From contig NZ_CP022961.1 of the NCBI RefSeq assembly GCF_002285795.1, positions 4,530,001-4,594,000 of the forward strand: a stretch of DNA of 64,000 nt. The letters are read 5' to 3'. Both the position numbers and the translations under genes were made by a program. Origin of the DNA: Plantactinospora sp. KBS50 (GTDB lineage: Bacteria; Actinomycetota; Actinomycetes; Mycobacteriales; Micromonosporaceae). Shown piece by piece: positions 36,509 through 45,671 of the stretch. Below the pieces are notes generated by a model, which did no database searches, was not told the DNA's origin, and was given only the letters and a program-made list of their open reading frames with translations. Every line of letters begins with the position of its first letter. The stretch's first letter is position 1.

Positions 36509-39500
36509 CTACCTGCTGGATACGCCGTCATCATCGGCGGCGGGTGAATCGTCGGCGGGGGATACCGGGTCGGCGGGGGACGCCCGGTCGGGGGGCCGGG
36601 CTGTCCCGTCGGGTCCGGCTGTGCCGGGCGGTGTGGTCCCGTCGGCGGGGGCGCCGGGCACTGTCCGCACCTGCGGTGTGGCCGCCGGGTCGGGTGCCAC
36701 ACCGGTTGTGGCCGCCGCCGCGGGCGCTGTTGCGGGCGCCGTACCGGACTCCGGTCCGGGCGCCGGCTGCGCCCCGGAGCCGCCGGCTCCGTCGGCGGCG
36801 GCTGTCCCGGCGTCGCCGAGCTGGGCGGCCGCGGAGCGACCGCGCAGCGTTCCGCTCTGGTACGACGACATCATCCGCCGGACCTGCTCGGGCGGCCGGG
36901 CCGGCTGGTCGTCCTGCTCGGGCCCGTCCACCGGATCCGACTCCGACTTGAGCGGGGCGGCCAGGTTGGCCTGCCTGACCCGCACGGGCAGGCCGGCGGA
37001 CGTCCGCTGTGCCTCGGCCGCGCTCTCCGGGCCGGCCGCCGGCCGGCGGTCCGGGCCGGTGGGGTCGGCCGAGGTCGGCTGGCCGCTCTCCGTGTCGTGC
37101 CCGACGCCCGAGGTGAGGTCCGCGGCCGGTCCGCGGCCGGCGGGGGCCGCCGGGGTCGCCGACCGGTTGGTGTCGGTCGCCGGCGCCGGTGGGCCACCGG
37201 GCCGCGCCGTACCGGGAGCGGCCGGGCCGGGCCGGGTGGCCGGCGGGGCGCCGGCGTCCGGCGCGGGGCGCCGGCGCATGACCTCCCGCAGATGTGCGCC
37301 GGGCACCCGGCGGCGCCGGGTGGGCAGCCCCTGCTCGTCGGTGCCGTTGAGCGGTTCACCGACCGGACCCGGCAGCGCGCCGGTGCTGGCACCGCCGGAG
37401 CCGGGCCGTACCGGCAGTTCGGTGGTCGGCTCGCTGAGCGCGCGGGCCACGGCGTCCTGGTACGGCGAGTTGCGGGGCCGGTCGCCGAGGGCTTCCGGTT
37501 CGCCCGATCCGGTCGGTTCGATCTCGTCGCCGGACGCCCGGCTCGGGGCCGGCAGCAGCGGCTCGTCGCGCAGCCCGGACGGCCGGTCGCGCTCGACGAC
37601 CGCCACCGATCCACCGGTGGCCACCGGCGCCGCGTCGGCGCCCGTGCCGTCCGCACCGGGCAGCGCCGCGGCCGGCGCCGGGCCACCGCCGCCGGTCTCG
37701 TCCACGCCGTCGGGGTCGTCCGAGACGAGGTTCTGCGGTACGAGCACCACGGCCGTCGTGCCGCCGTACGGGGACTCCTTGAGCTGGACGCGGACCCCGT
37801 GCCGGTCGGTGAGCCGGCTGACCACGAACAGCCCGAGGCGACTGGCCGTGGCCAGGTTGAACTCGGACCGGTCCTGGATCCGGGAGTTGGCCATGGCCAG
37901 CTCGTCCTCGCCCATGCCGAGGCCGCGGTCCTCGATCTCGATGACGTACCCGTTGGCGACCGACTGGCCGCGGACCTCCACCGTGGTGTGCGGCGGGGAG
38001 AAGGACAGCGCGTTCTCGATCAGCTCGGCCAGCAGGTGGATGACGTCACCGACCGCCCGGCCGGCCAGCGCCACCGAGCCGAACGGCAGGACCGTCACCC
38101 GGGTGTAGTCCTCCACCTCGGCGACCGCGCCGCGGACCACGTCGACCATCGGCACGTTCCGCCGCCAGGCACGGCCGGGCGTGGAGCCGGAGAGCACGAT
38201 GAGGTTTTCGGCGTTACGCCGCATCCGGGTGGCCAGGTGGTCGACCCGGAACAGGTCCTCCAGTTCCTCGGCGTCGGTCTCCCGCCGCTCCATCGCGTCC
38301 AGCAGGGTGAGCTGCCGGTGCACCAGGGCCTGCGTACGGCGGGCCAGGCTGAGGAAGATCTCCCGGACGTTGCGGCGCAGTTCGGCCTGCTCGACGGCGG
38401 TACGGATCGCGGTCTCCTGGACCGCGTTGAACGCCTGGCCCACCTGCCCGATCTCGTCGGTGCCGAATTCCAGTGGCGGCGCCTCGACGGCGACGTCCAC
38501 CTTGTCGCCCCGACCCAGCCGTTCCACAAGCGAGGGCAGTCGCTCGTTGGCCAGCTTCCAGGCCGCCTCGCGCAGCCGCTCAAGCTGCTGGACCAGCGCC
38601 CGGGCGGTGGTGATCGAGACCACGATGGACGCGATGACGGCGATCAGGCCGAGGCCGGCGGCCAGGATCATCCGGATGATGACCCACGCCGCGACCGGGG
38701 TGGCCCGCTCGACGACCGAGTCACCGCCCTCCACGACCACCTGGTCCAGGTCGGCCAGTGCCGCCTCGGCGGTGTTGCGCCAGTCCAGCGCGCTCACCGG
38801 GAGCGTGCGCGCGGGATCGGCGGCGACCACCCGGTCCTCAAGGTCGCGGAACTTGCTGAACCCCGGCGCGTCGGCCATCTCGTCGAAGGCCGCGCGGTCC
38901 GAGTCCGGTAGTTCGCGCACGGTCTCGTCGGCCAGGAAGCGCTGCGCACCGACCATCTTGACGAACAACGTGTGCTCGGTCGTGGTCATCTTGCCGGCGG
39001 CGAGCGCACCGGCCAGCAACGCGTCCTCCTGGGAGGCCATCTCGCGGACCCGGTTGAGCCGGATCAGGTTCCGGGCGTCGGAGGCGATCTGCGGGTCGTC
39101 GAGGGCACCGAGCGCGCTGTAGACCCGGAACGCCGCATCCAGCACGCCGGTGAACGCCTGCGCGGTTTCGCTGCGGCTGATGGAGCCGGCGTCGATGGCG
39201 TCGCGGGTCTTCGCCAGCGCGTCGAGCTTGCCGGACAGGTCCCGGATCCGGCCCTGGAGTTCCTTGCCGGCGGCCATGTTCGCGCGCCAGCCCTCGGCCG
39301 ACTCGCGGAACCGCGCGGCCAGCTCGATGCTGCGCTCGCGGCTCGCATTGAGCGCGGCCCGCTGCTGCTCCCCGGGCTGCGCCAGGTAGGTGACCGAAAG
39401 CCGCCGCTCAACCTGGAGCTCCTTCACGAGAGGCTCGCTCGGTTGGGCGATCTGGTTGTCATAGGTCTGGACCCAGAGCAGGTTCAGGCCGTCCCGTACG

Positions 39501-39589
39501 GTCACCCATGCCGCGAAGACCCAGAGTGCGGTCAGCGACAGCAGCAGGGCAACAACCTTGGTACGCAGGTTTGAACTGCGCGAACGCAT
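36509..39589 (-). CDS. cvnA: Conservon sensor histidine-kinase-like protein CvnA
   Basis: A 1026-residue membrane protein. Helix 1 (about 13-32) precedes a helical nitrate-sensor-like extracellular domain (about 40-295), helix 2 (about 300-325), HAMP, a dimerisation region (LVHRQLTLLDAMERRE) and a HATPase_c domain (about 490-615). The HATPase shows an N box (LAELIENALSFSPP), a G1 box (EDRGLGMGEDE) and a G2 box (GLFVVSRLTDRHG). A disordered Pro/Ala/Thr/Gly-rich tail of almost 400 residues follows. No response regulator is adjacent, as usual for conservons. The ATG at 39589 is immediately preceded by a GTG that could also start it. It lies 129 bp downstream of the terpene cyclase gene on the same strand. 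Confidence 0.93.
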   Translation of the reverse strand: MRSRSSNLRTKVVALLLSLTALWVFAAWVTVRDGLNLLWVQTYDNQIAQPSEPLVKELQVERRLSVTYLAQPGEQQRAALNASRERSIELAARFRESAEGWRANMAAGKELQGRIRDLSGKLDALAKTRDAIDAGSISRSETAQAFTGVLDAAFRVYSALGALDDPQIASDARNLIRLNRVREMASQEDALLAGALAAGKMTTTEHTLFVKMVGAQRFLADETVRELPDSDRAAFDEMADAPGFSKFRDLEDRVVAADPARTLPVSALDWRNTAEAALADLDQVVVEGGDSVVERATPVAAWVIIRMILAAGLGLIAVIASIVVSITTARALVQQLERLREAAWKLANERLPSLVERLGRGDKVDVAVEAPPLEFGTDEIGQVGQAFNAVQETAIRTAVEQAELRRNVREIFLSLARRTQALVHRQLTLLDAMERRETDAEELEDLFRVDHLATRMRRNAENLIVLSGSTPGRAWRRNVPMVDVVRGAVAEVEDYTRVTVLPFGSVALAGRAVGDVIHLLAELIENALSFSPPHTTVEVRGQSVANGYVIEIEDRGLGMGEDELAMANSRIQDRSEFNLATASRLGLFVVSRLTDRHGVRVQLKESPYGGTTAVVLVPQNLVSDDPDGVDETGGGGPAPAAALPGADGTGADAAPVATGGSVAVVERDRPSGLRDEPLLPAPSRASGDEIEPTGSGEPEALGDRPRNSPYQDAVARALSEPTTELPVRPGSGGASTGALPGPVGEPLNGTDEQGLPTRRRRVPGAHLREVMRRRPAPDAGAPPATRPGPAAPGTARPGGPPAPATDTNRSATPAAPAGRGPAADLTSGVGHDTESGQPTSADPTGPDRRPAAGPESAAEAQRTSAGLPVRVRQANLAAPLKSESDPVDGPEQDDQPARPPEQVRRMMSSYQSGTLRGRSAAAQLGDAGTAAADGAGGSGAQPAPGPESGTAPATAPAAAATTGVAPDPAATPQVRTVPGAPADGTTPPGTAGPDGTARPPDRASPADPVSPADDSPAADDDGVSSR

Positions 39590-39718
39590 CACACCGTCCC
39601 TGGCCGGACTTTTGACTGTCCCGTCAACAAATCTCGCGATCCGTCGCGCGGATCCCGGCGCACGCTAGCAGTGTCCGTGATCTGACTCAAGGGCCGGTCA
39701 TCGAGCGTCATTCGAGGC

Positions 39719-41557
39719 TCACTCGGGGCCGATTGGAGCCGTCGATGCCTTGTCAACGGCGAAATCCCGCGTGACGTGCAGCGCAGCGATCACGGCGGCC
39801 CGCACGATGGCGATCGGGTGATACAAATCCTTGTCGTGCCAGAGCGCCGGGCCGGGGGCGTGTTCCGCGGCGGTCGCGAGGTACGAGCGTCCGATTCGGA
39901 TCACCGCGGCCACGTCGGGCCGGCCGGACCCGGCGGACGCGAGCACCTGGAGCGCGTAGGCGGTCTCCTCGGCGGTGCCGGACCACCGGCCCCAGGAACC
40001 GTCCGGGCGCTGACCTGCCGACACCCGGTCGACCGCGCGGTCCAGCGCGGCATGGATCCCGTCGGCCTCGCCGTACCGGGCGAGCGCGAGCACCACGCAG
40101 GCGGTGGCGTAGTACGGCGACGCGTGCCAGCGGTCCGTCCAGGTCCCGTCCGGCCGCTGCTGGCGCAGCAGCCAGCCGGAGAGCCGCCGGACCGCGGATC
40201 CGGCCCACCCGTCCCCGGTCCGGTCGCAACTGCGCGCGGTCCGGTCCGAACCGTTTCCGATCCGGTCCGAGCCGGCGGCGGACCGGTCCGAACCCGTGGC
40301 CGTTCGGTCCAATGTGGTCGGCGGACTGTCCGATGCGGACTGGGCTTGGACCGGCGCGGCGTGCGGACCCAGCGCGTCCAGCACGTGCGCGTTGGTGGTG
40401 ACCGAACTGCCGTCCTCGCCGGCCCAGGTGCAGAAGTGGTCGCCCAGGTCGAAGCCGCGCAGGCTGTCCGGCGGCACCGGCCGGCCGGCCAGCGCGAGCG
40501 CGTGCAGCAGCACGGACGTGGTGTCGGCGTCCGCCGGCAGCCCGGGGCCGGCGCAGGCACCCGCCGGGCCGAGCGCGCCGGCCAGGCCGTCGACCAGCTC
40601 CGCCGGGACCCGGTCGGACAGACCGGCCCGACACAGGTCGGCGACCACCCAGGCCCGCTCGAACACCTCGATCGGGATGGTGCACGGCACGGCGCCGGCT
40701 CGGGCCACCTCGCCCAGGTACGCCACGGCCGCCGGGTCGCCGTCCGGTCCGCCCAACCAGGCGGCGGTGGCCGCCGGGGAGGCACCGACCGTGCCGGGCG
40801 GCTCGGGACGGACCCCGGCCGCCCGCCGGGCCGCCGGGCCGATCGTCTCCAGCGCGTGCAACAGCTTCACCGGCACCGCCGTACCGGCGCCGAAAACGGC
40901 CCGGACCGCGGCCAGGCGCCGGGGTGACATGCCGGCCGGAAGGTCGACGCGGGTCGGCCCGCACCACCGCTCCAGGCCGGGCACCGGCCGCCCCGGCAGG
41001 CCGTCCAGGTGCGCGTTGATCCGCTCGGTCAGATCCGGCACGGTCAGGTCGGCGGCCGGCAGGTCCGGCAGCACCCCGCCGGAGGGCCAGCCCCGCCGCT
41101 CGGTGAGCGCGGCGAGCGCGCGGTCCACGGCCGAGGCGATCGCCGCCGCGGCGGTCGTTGTCGTCGCCGGCCCGCCGGTTGCTGCCGGCCCGGCGGCCGT
41201 CGCAGGCCCGCCGGTCGGCGCCGGCGCGGTGAGGACCGCCAGCAGCGCCTCGGTGGCGCTCAAGGTCGGCACCAGGTGGTACCCGTCGGGGGCGCCCCAG
41301 GTGCCGTCCGGATGCTGGCCGGCCACCAGCCACGCGATCCGGTCGGCGTGGCCCACCAGCCAGGGGGCGCCGCTGACCAGCCGGCCCGTCTCGTACACCG
41401 AGGCCGACACCTGACCCTGCGGGCTGGCGATCATTCCCGCCACCAGCCGGCCCACCGGGTCGGCCGGCGACGGGTCCCGCACCACCGGCTGCCGGGGCCG
41501 CGGGGCCGCGTCGTGCCCGACCGTACGGTCGCCGACCGGCGCCTGGACGTCGGTCAC
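39719..41557 (-). CDS. Class II (type-B) diterpene cyclase, DxDTT type
   Basis: A 612-residue two-domain alpha-barrel cyclase related to halimadienyl- or copalyl-diphosphate synthases. The general-acid motif is D343-A-D345-T-T347, the DxDTT variant known from the mycobacterial type-B cyclase Rv3377c. QW-like repeats (QHPDGTWGAPDGYH, QQRPDGTWTDRWH, QRPDGSWGRW) are at both ends. It is expected to cyclise geranylgeranyl diphosphate by protonation, retaining the diphosphate for the class I partner. A Ser/Asp/Arg-rich repetitive insertion (SDRSAAGSDRIGNGSDR) lies near residues 420-445. The GTG start forms a GTGA overlap with the class I synthase stop. No GGPP synthase gene is in the window. Confidence 0.85.
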   Translation of the reverse strand: MTDVQAPVGDRTVGHDAAPRPRQPVVRDPSPADPVGRLVAGMIASPQGQVSASVYETGRLVSGAPWLVGHADRIAWLVAGQHPDGTWGAPDGYHLVPTLSATEALLAVLTAPAPTGGPATAAGPAATGGPATTTTAAAAIASAVDRALAALTERRGWPSGGVLPDLPAADLTVPDLTERINAHLDGLPGRPVPGLERWCGPTRVDLPAGMSPRRLAAVRAVFGAGTAVPVKLLHALETIGPAARRAAGVRPEPPGTVGASPAATAAWLGGPDGDPAAVAYLGEVARAGAVPCTIPIEVFERAWVVADLCRAGLSDRVPAELVDGLAGALGPAGACAGPGLPADADTTSVLLHALALAGRPVPPDSLRGFDLGDHFCTWAGEDGSSVTTNAHVLDALGPHAAPVQAQSASDSPPTTLDRTATGSDRSAAGSDRIGNGSDRTARSCDRTGDGWAGSAVRRLSGWLLRQQRPDGTWTDRWHASPYYATACVVLALARYGEADGIHAALDRAVDRVSAGQRPDGSWGRWSGTAEETAYALQVLASAGSGRPDVAAVIRIGRSYLATAAEHAPGPALWHDKDLYHPIAIVRAAVIAALHVTRDFAVDKASTAPIGPE

Positions 41558-42447
41558 CGCCGCCCCCAGAAGTCACCCAGCCGGTAGAAGCCGGAGCTGA
41601 AGCCGATCTGCCGCAACAGGTAGGCGACCTCCTGCGGGCAGTCCTCGGCGATCGGCGCCAACTGCTCGCGGCACAGCTCGGTCAGCTCGGCGATCTGCTG
41701 CCGCACCGCGTCCCGGTCCGGCCCCAGCATCAGTACGTTCAGGTCGCCCCAACCGGTGTCCCGGCCGTGCGTGGCCAGATCGTTGACCAGCCGCAGCGCG
41801 CGCTGCACCGTCCGTCCGGCCGTGGTCAGCGCCTCGATGTTGCGCAGCGCCGCGGGATCGGCCACGGCGATCCAGTGCCCCACGTTCACGAACGACGAAC
41901 CGAAGTTGTCGGCGTTGTCCAGGTACTCCCGCACGGTGGGCCGGGCGGTGGCGCCCGACTTCCACGACCACTCCCGGGCCATCGCCGCGAGCATCAGGCC
42001 GAACTCCTCCCGCCACGCGCCGGAGCGCCCGGCGTAGGCGGGCGACCCGGCCAGCTCGTCGCGGATCTCGCCGAGGAACCGACCCAGCCCGTCGTCGGCC
42101 GGATCCGGCTCCGCGCCGTCCGCGACCGCCAGGCAGCGCGTCACCACCTCGTCCACCTCGGCCGCCGTACGCGCGCAGGTGTCGATCAACCAGTCGACCG
42201 CGAAGATCCACAGCGCCGTACGGTTGGCGACCCGCAGCTGTGCGGCGTCGTACCAGGGGGCGCCGAAGGCGGTCGCCTGGGACACGGCGCTGTACAGCGC
42301 GTCGTCGAACGGCCGGGCCGGGAAGATCGCACCGTAGCGCTGTGCGCACCCGCGCAGGTCGCGATGGCCGGCGGCGGCGACGGCACAGACGCGGCCGGCA
42401 TCGGCGGCGGCGGCCAACGGGTCGGCGCCGATCAGAGTGGGGGGCAC
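41554..42447 (-). CDS. Class I terpene synthase
   Basis: A 297-residue all-helical synthase. The metal motif is D85-W-L-I-D89 (a DxxxD variant of DDxxD), and the second motif is N222-D-L-A-T226-H-G-R-D230, a clean NDxxTxxxD. It also has the C-terminal SSGFYRLGDFW in place of the usual RY pair. It would ionise the diphosphate made by the adjacent class II cyclase, although acting alone on FPP or GGPP is possible. It starts with GTG 6 bp after the P450 stop. Its own stop overlaps the class II gene start, so the three are one transcription unit. Confidence 0.85.
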   Translation of the reverse strand: MPPTLIGADPLAAAADAGRVCAVAAAGHRDLRGCAQRYGAIFPARPFDDALYSAVSQATAFGAPWYDAAQLRVANRTALWIFAVDWLIDTCARTAAEVDEVVTRCLAVADGAEPDPADDGLGRFLGEIRDELAGSPAYAGRSGAWREEFGLMLAAMAREWSWKSGATARPTVREYLDNADNFGSSFVNVGHWIAVADPAALRNIEALTTAGRTVQRALRLVNDLATHGRDTGWGDLNVLMLGPDRDAVRQQIAELTELCREQLAPIAEDCPQEVAYLLRQIGFSSGFYRLGDFWGRR

Positions 42448-42453
42448 GGCGCT

Positions 42454-43839
42454 CTAGGCCGCGACCGCGCGGTCCACCGGCCGCAGCACGAGCCGTACCC
42501 GTTCCTTGGGCCGCAGGCTCGCGGCGACCTGCGGCGCCGGGATGCCAGGGGTGGTCACCTGGAACCGGAACCGGCTGAGGATGGTCGCCACGATCAATTG
42601 AGTCTCCAGATAGAACAGGTACTGGCCGAGACACTGGTGCGGCCCGCCGCCGAACGGATAGTGCGCGTACCGGTGCTGCTGGCGCGCGTTCTCCGGGGCG
42701 AAGCGGTCCGGGTCGAACTCGTTCGGCCGGTCCCAGACACCGGCCAGCCGCTGCGTCACGTACGGGCTGATGATCAGGTCGGCGCCGCGCTCGATGCGCA
42801 CCCCGCCGATGACGTCGTCGCCGACCGCGGTCCGCGGCATCAGCCAGGCCACCGGATAGAGCCGCAGCAGCTCGTCCAGGACCATCCGGGTGTAGCGCAG
42901 TTCCTTCAGGTGGGTGCGCCGGACCGGACCGTCGCCGACCACGGTGTCGATCTCCGCGTACAGCCGTTCGGCCACCTCGGGGTGCGCCTGCAACATCGGC
43001 CAGAGCCAGGTGAGCAGCCCGAAGGTGGTCTCCGTGCTGGTGGCGAACATCGCCACGGCGTCGTTGCGGGCCTGCCGCTCGGTGACCGGCTGGCCCTCGT
43101 CGTCCACGGCCCGGGCCAGGGTGGCGATGATGTCGTCGCCCGAACCGGTCTGCGCCCGCTCCGAGCGCACCACCGGCAGCAGCACGTCGTCGATGGTCCG
43201 CACCCCGCCGTTGAACGCCCGGTCGCCGGGCATCGGGATCGCGTTCGGCACGAACGGGACCAACAGCCTCGGCAGGATGGCCACCGCGATACGGTCCTGC
43301 GCGGCGACGATCCGCAGCGCGTCCGGCACCGACACCTTGTCGGCGAAGAGCACGTTCATGATCGCCCGGCAGACGATCCGGGACAGCGCGGCGCCGATGT
43401 CGACCGACTCGCCCGCCGCCGCCGGGGCGCGCAGGTCGTCGACCGCGTCGCCGATCGCCTCCGCCATCCGGTCGGCCAGCGCGTCGATCCGCTTGGCCGT
43501 GAACAGCGGCTGGAGGGTGCGCCGGCTGGCCGCCCAGACCGGCCCCTCGGCCAGAATGCCCTCGCCGAACAGGCGCCGGACGGGCTGCCACAGCATGCCC
43601 TTGCCGTCCCGGACGTAGTTGTCGGCGTTGTCCCGCAGCACGTGCTGGACATGCGCGGGATCACTGATCAGATACGGCCGCACCGAGCCGAGGCCGAGCC
43701 GGAGCACTCCCCCGGCATGCTGGTCGCCGAACGCCACCAGGGCGCCGAGCGGGTCACGGACCAGGGCGGGCAACGCCGTACGGGCCGGGATGGTTGGTGC
43801 CTTGCTGCCGGTGGACGCGGGGGCTGACAGATCGGCCAT
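42454..43839 (-). CDS. Cytochrome P450, terpene tailoring oxygenase
   Basis: A 461-residue soluble P450. Heme ligand C403 sits in FGGGPHQCLGQYL, the I-helix is ATSTETT, and ExxR is ELLR (VLDELLRLYP). An N-terminal RRTLQPLFTAKRI resembles terpene-oxidising bacterial P450s such as pentalenene oxygenase. It is expected to oxidise the product of the two cyclases. No ferredoxin or reductase gene is adjacent. The ATG at 43839 has AGCAGGTG upstream. It is first in the three-gene terpene operon, preceded by a 542-bp regulatory space that contains a perfect CRP-type site. Confidence 0.9.
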   Translation of the reverse strand: MADLSAPASTGSKAPTIPARTALPALVRDPLGALVAFGDQHAGGVLRLGLGSVRPYLISDPAHVQHVLRDNADNYVRDGKGMLWQPVRRLFGEGILAEGPVWAASRRTLQPLFTAKRIDALADRMAEAIGDAVDDLRAPAAAGESVDIGAALSRIVCRAIMNVLFADKVSVPDALRIVAAQDRIAVAILPRLLVPFVPNAIPMPGDRAFNGGVRTIDDVLLPVVRSERAQTGSGDDIIATLARAVDDEGQPVTERQARNDAVAMFATSTETTFGLLTWLWPMLQAHPEVAERLYAEIDTVVGDGPVRRTHLKELRYTRMVLDELLRLYPVAWLMPRTAVGDDVIGGVRIERGADLIISPYVTQRLAGVWDRPNEFDPDRFAPENARQQHRYAHYPFGGGPHQCLGQYLFYLETQLIVATILSRFRFQVTTPGIPAPQVAASLRPKERVRLVLRPVDRAVAA

Positions 43840-44095
43840 GGGTCACCTGCTCGATAAACTCATCGCCTCCGCTCCACAATGGCGGTCGGCCGATGACAGG
43901 CGGCGGCGATGGTGATCCGGATTACGGTCCTGGCGAGCATGTCACCATCGTTCCGGTGACTCCAGCCCTCGTCCTGAGCGGCCCATCAGCCCACGTGATT
44001 GGGACGGCGATCGATCCGCAACCGCCTGACCAGCGCTTCGACGCCACGTCGCCGCCAACTCCGCTGGTCAATCAAGATCACCGGAGCTGTCATTT

Positions 44096-44111
44096 TGTGA
44101 CGCACATCACA
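44096..44111. promoter_or_regulatory. Perfect CRP/GlxR-type binding site
   Basis: The sequence TGTGACGCACATCACA is an exact TGTGA-N6-TCACA. It lies 257 bp upstream of the P450 ATG and 271 bp upstream of the DUF2630 ATG. Actinobacterial Crp and GlxR proteins use this consensus. Which gene it serves cannot be decided from sequence. Confidence 0.6.
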
Positions 44112-44223
44112 GAAGGTGACGAAGCGAGTACCCAACAATGGATCATCGCACGGCCGGACCCCGACCCCGACCGCGACCCACGTCGATCCCACACCGAGTC
44201 CGCGTCGACCCCCGCCTGCCCGG

Positions 44224-44337
44224 CAAGATCAACTCGTCTTCGGTGAAGTTGGGGTATCTGGGCGCCCTCAACCCCCCGACTTCGCCGAAGATGCGAGGGA
44301 CCACGGATCCCCCGGTCACCTCGACAGGTTGATCTTG
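44224..44337. repeat. Dispersed palindrome, family B, copy 1 (extended)
   Basis: Outer ten-base arms CAAGATCAAC and GTTGATCTTG enclose the family core TCTTCGGTGAAGTTGGGG ... CCCCGACTTCGCCGAAGA. About 35 extra bases lie on the right side between core and outer arm. It ends 44 bp before the DUF2630 start. Confidence 0.75.
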
Positions 44338-44381
44338 AATCCGGCGCCCCGACCCGTCCGGGGCTGTGAAAGGCTCGGGGC

Positions 44382-44627
44382 ATGGACGACAAGACGATCA
44401 TGGCTCGGATCACGGAGCTGGTCGACGAGGAACACCGGCTGCGCGGCCAGGTGCAGGCCGGCCAGGTCTCCACCGACGAGGAGCGGGACCGCCTCAACCA
44501 CCTGGAAGAATCCCTCGACCAGTGCTGGGATCTGCTGCGCCGGCGCCGGGCGGCCCGGGACGCCGGCCAGGATCCGGAGACCACCGGCGCCCGCCCGGTG
44601 GACGAGGTGGAGCGGTACCTCCAGTAG
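44382..44627 (+). CDS. DUF2630 family protein
   Basis: An 81-residue helical protein matching the DUF2630 family almost end to end: IMARITELVDEEHRLRGQV, EERDRLNHLEESLDQCWDLL, RRRRAARDAGQDPE and a C-terminal VDEVERYLQ. It is small, soluble and probably forms a helical hairpin. Function is unknown. It is monocistronic, with a repeat-rich spacer behind it. Confidence 0.9.
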   Translation: MDDKTIMARITELVDEEHRLRGQVQAGQVSTDEERDRLNHLEESLDQCWDLLRRRRAARDAGQDPETTGARPVDEVERYLQ

Positions 44628-44727
44628 CCACCCAGGCCGCGGGACGCGACGCGGACCGGCGCAGCACGGCCGCCGGAGACGCGGACGGGAAGGTGGACCG
44701 GCGGCCGGACCCGACACGGGCCGGCAG

Positions 44728-44895
44728 GACGCGGGCCGGACGCAACCACCCGCAGCACGGCCAGACGCGACGCCGGCCGGACGCGGGCCGGACGCAACCA
44801 CCCGCAGCACGGCCAGACGCGACATCGGCCGGACGCGACGCCGGCCGGACGCGACGCCGGCCGGACGCGACGCCGGCCGGACGCGACGCCGGCGG
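44728..44895. repeat. Compound tandem repeat (52-bp and 16-bp units)
   Basis: A 52-bp unit beginning GACGCGGGCCGGACGCAACC occurs twice (44728 and 44780). It is followed by four tandem copies of the 16-bp unit GACGCGACGCCGGCCG, from 44832 to 44895, the last with one change. It fills the 283-bp space between the DUF2630 and HAD genes, which otherwise shows nothing. Confidence 0.85.
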
Positions 44896-44910
44896 AGACA
44901 AACCGGGTCG

Positions 44911-45558
44911 TCAGCCCGCGGCGAGCACCTCGGAGACGGCCGGGATCACTCCGTCGGCGGTGCGCGTCGGCCGGTACCGGGACTCCAGCCAGCGCCGACC
45001 CCGGTGCAGCCAGACGCTCGGCAGCCCCATCGCGGCGGCGGCGCCGATGTCGGCCTCCGGACCGTCGCCCACCACCCAGGCACCGCGCAGGTGCATCCGG
45101 GCGCGTTGGGCGGCGACCGCGAAGATCCGCGGATTCGGCTTGCTCACCCCCACCTCCTCGGAGATGACCCAGTCGGCGACGTACCGGTCCAGCCCGCTGC
45201 CGCGGATCTTGGCCTCCTCCCGCTGGACGGTTCCGTTGGTCACCACCACCGGAACCCAGCCGGCCTTGGCCATGATCTGAAGCGCGCACGCGACCAGCGG
45301 GTCCACGCGGGCGCGCTCGATCACCCCGTCGTGCAGCGCCTCGACGAGGTCGATGGACGGGATACGGAGCCCGTACCGGGCCCGCAACGCGTCCGCAATG
45401 TCCCACCGGTCGGTGAGCCCGTCGGCGTCCATCGAGAGCAGCCAGTCGATGTCGCCGTCCGGTGCACCGATTTGCCCCAGGAAGTCCTCTCCCCACATGC
45501 GGAAGGCGCCGGTGCGGTCGAGCAGTGTGTTGTCCAGGTCGAGGAGCAGCAACGGCAC
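44911..45558 (-). CDS. HAD-superfamily hydrolase
   Basis: A 215-residue haloacid-dehalogenase-type phosphatase. Motif I is LLDLDNTLLD (nucleophile and acid Asp), motif II VVVTNGT, motif III lysine in VSKPNPRIF, and motif IV GDGPEADIGAA. A helical cap lies at about 20-85. The closest functional group is the small-molecule phosphatases of the YjjG or phosphoglycolate type, but the substrate is unknown. The start is GTG at 45558. Confidence 0.88.
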   Translation of the reverse strand: MPLLLLDLDNTLLDRTGAFRMWGEDFLGQIGAPDGDIDWLLSMDADGLTDRWDIADALRARYGLRIPSIDLVEALHDGVIERARVDPLVACALQIMAKAGWVPVVVTNGTVQREEAKIRGSGLDRYVADWVISEEVGVSKPNPRIFAVAAQRARMHLRGAWVVGDGPEADIGAAAAMGLPSVWLHRGRRWLESRYRPTRTADGVIPAVSEVLAAG

Positions 45559-45671
45559 GCGCGAACATTACGTGACCTCGACGGCCGCGCGACAGACCAG
45601 CCGCGTTAACAGCCGAACTACGCGAACGGTCCCGCGCCGCCGGCCGGCACCGCCGAATCGCCCGGACAGGG

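Larger units (their letters stand above)
43840..44381. other. 542-bp divergent intergenic region before the terpene cluster
   Basis: No gene was seen. It holds, in order, a six-base inverted repeat GTCACC/GGTGAC (43941-43960), a perfect CRP-type site (44096-44111) and palindrome family B copy 1 (44224-44337). It separates the leftward P450 operon from the rightward DUF2630 gene, so both promoters should lie here. Confidence 0.6.

Noticed and set aside
41573-43591. Long minus-strand frame overlapping P450 and terpene synthase
   Set aside because: Shadow frame; the real P450 and synthase frames have heme and metal-binding motifs.
44728-44895. Possible CRISPR array
   Set aside because: The repeats are contiguous with no unique spacers and no cas gene is present.
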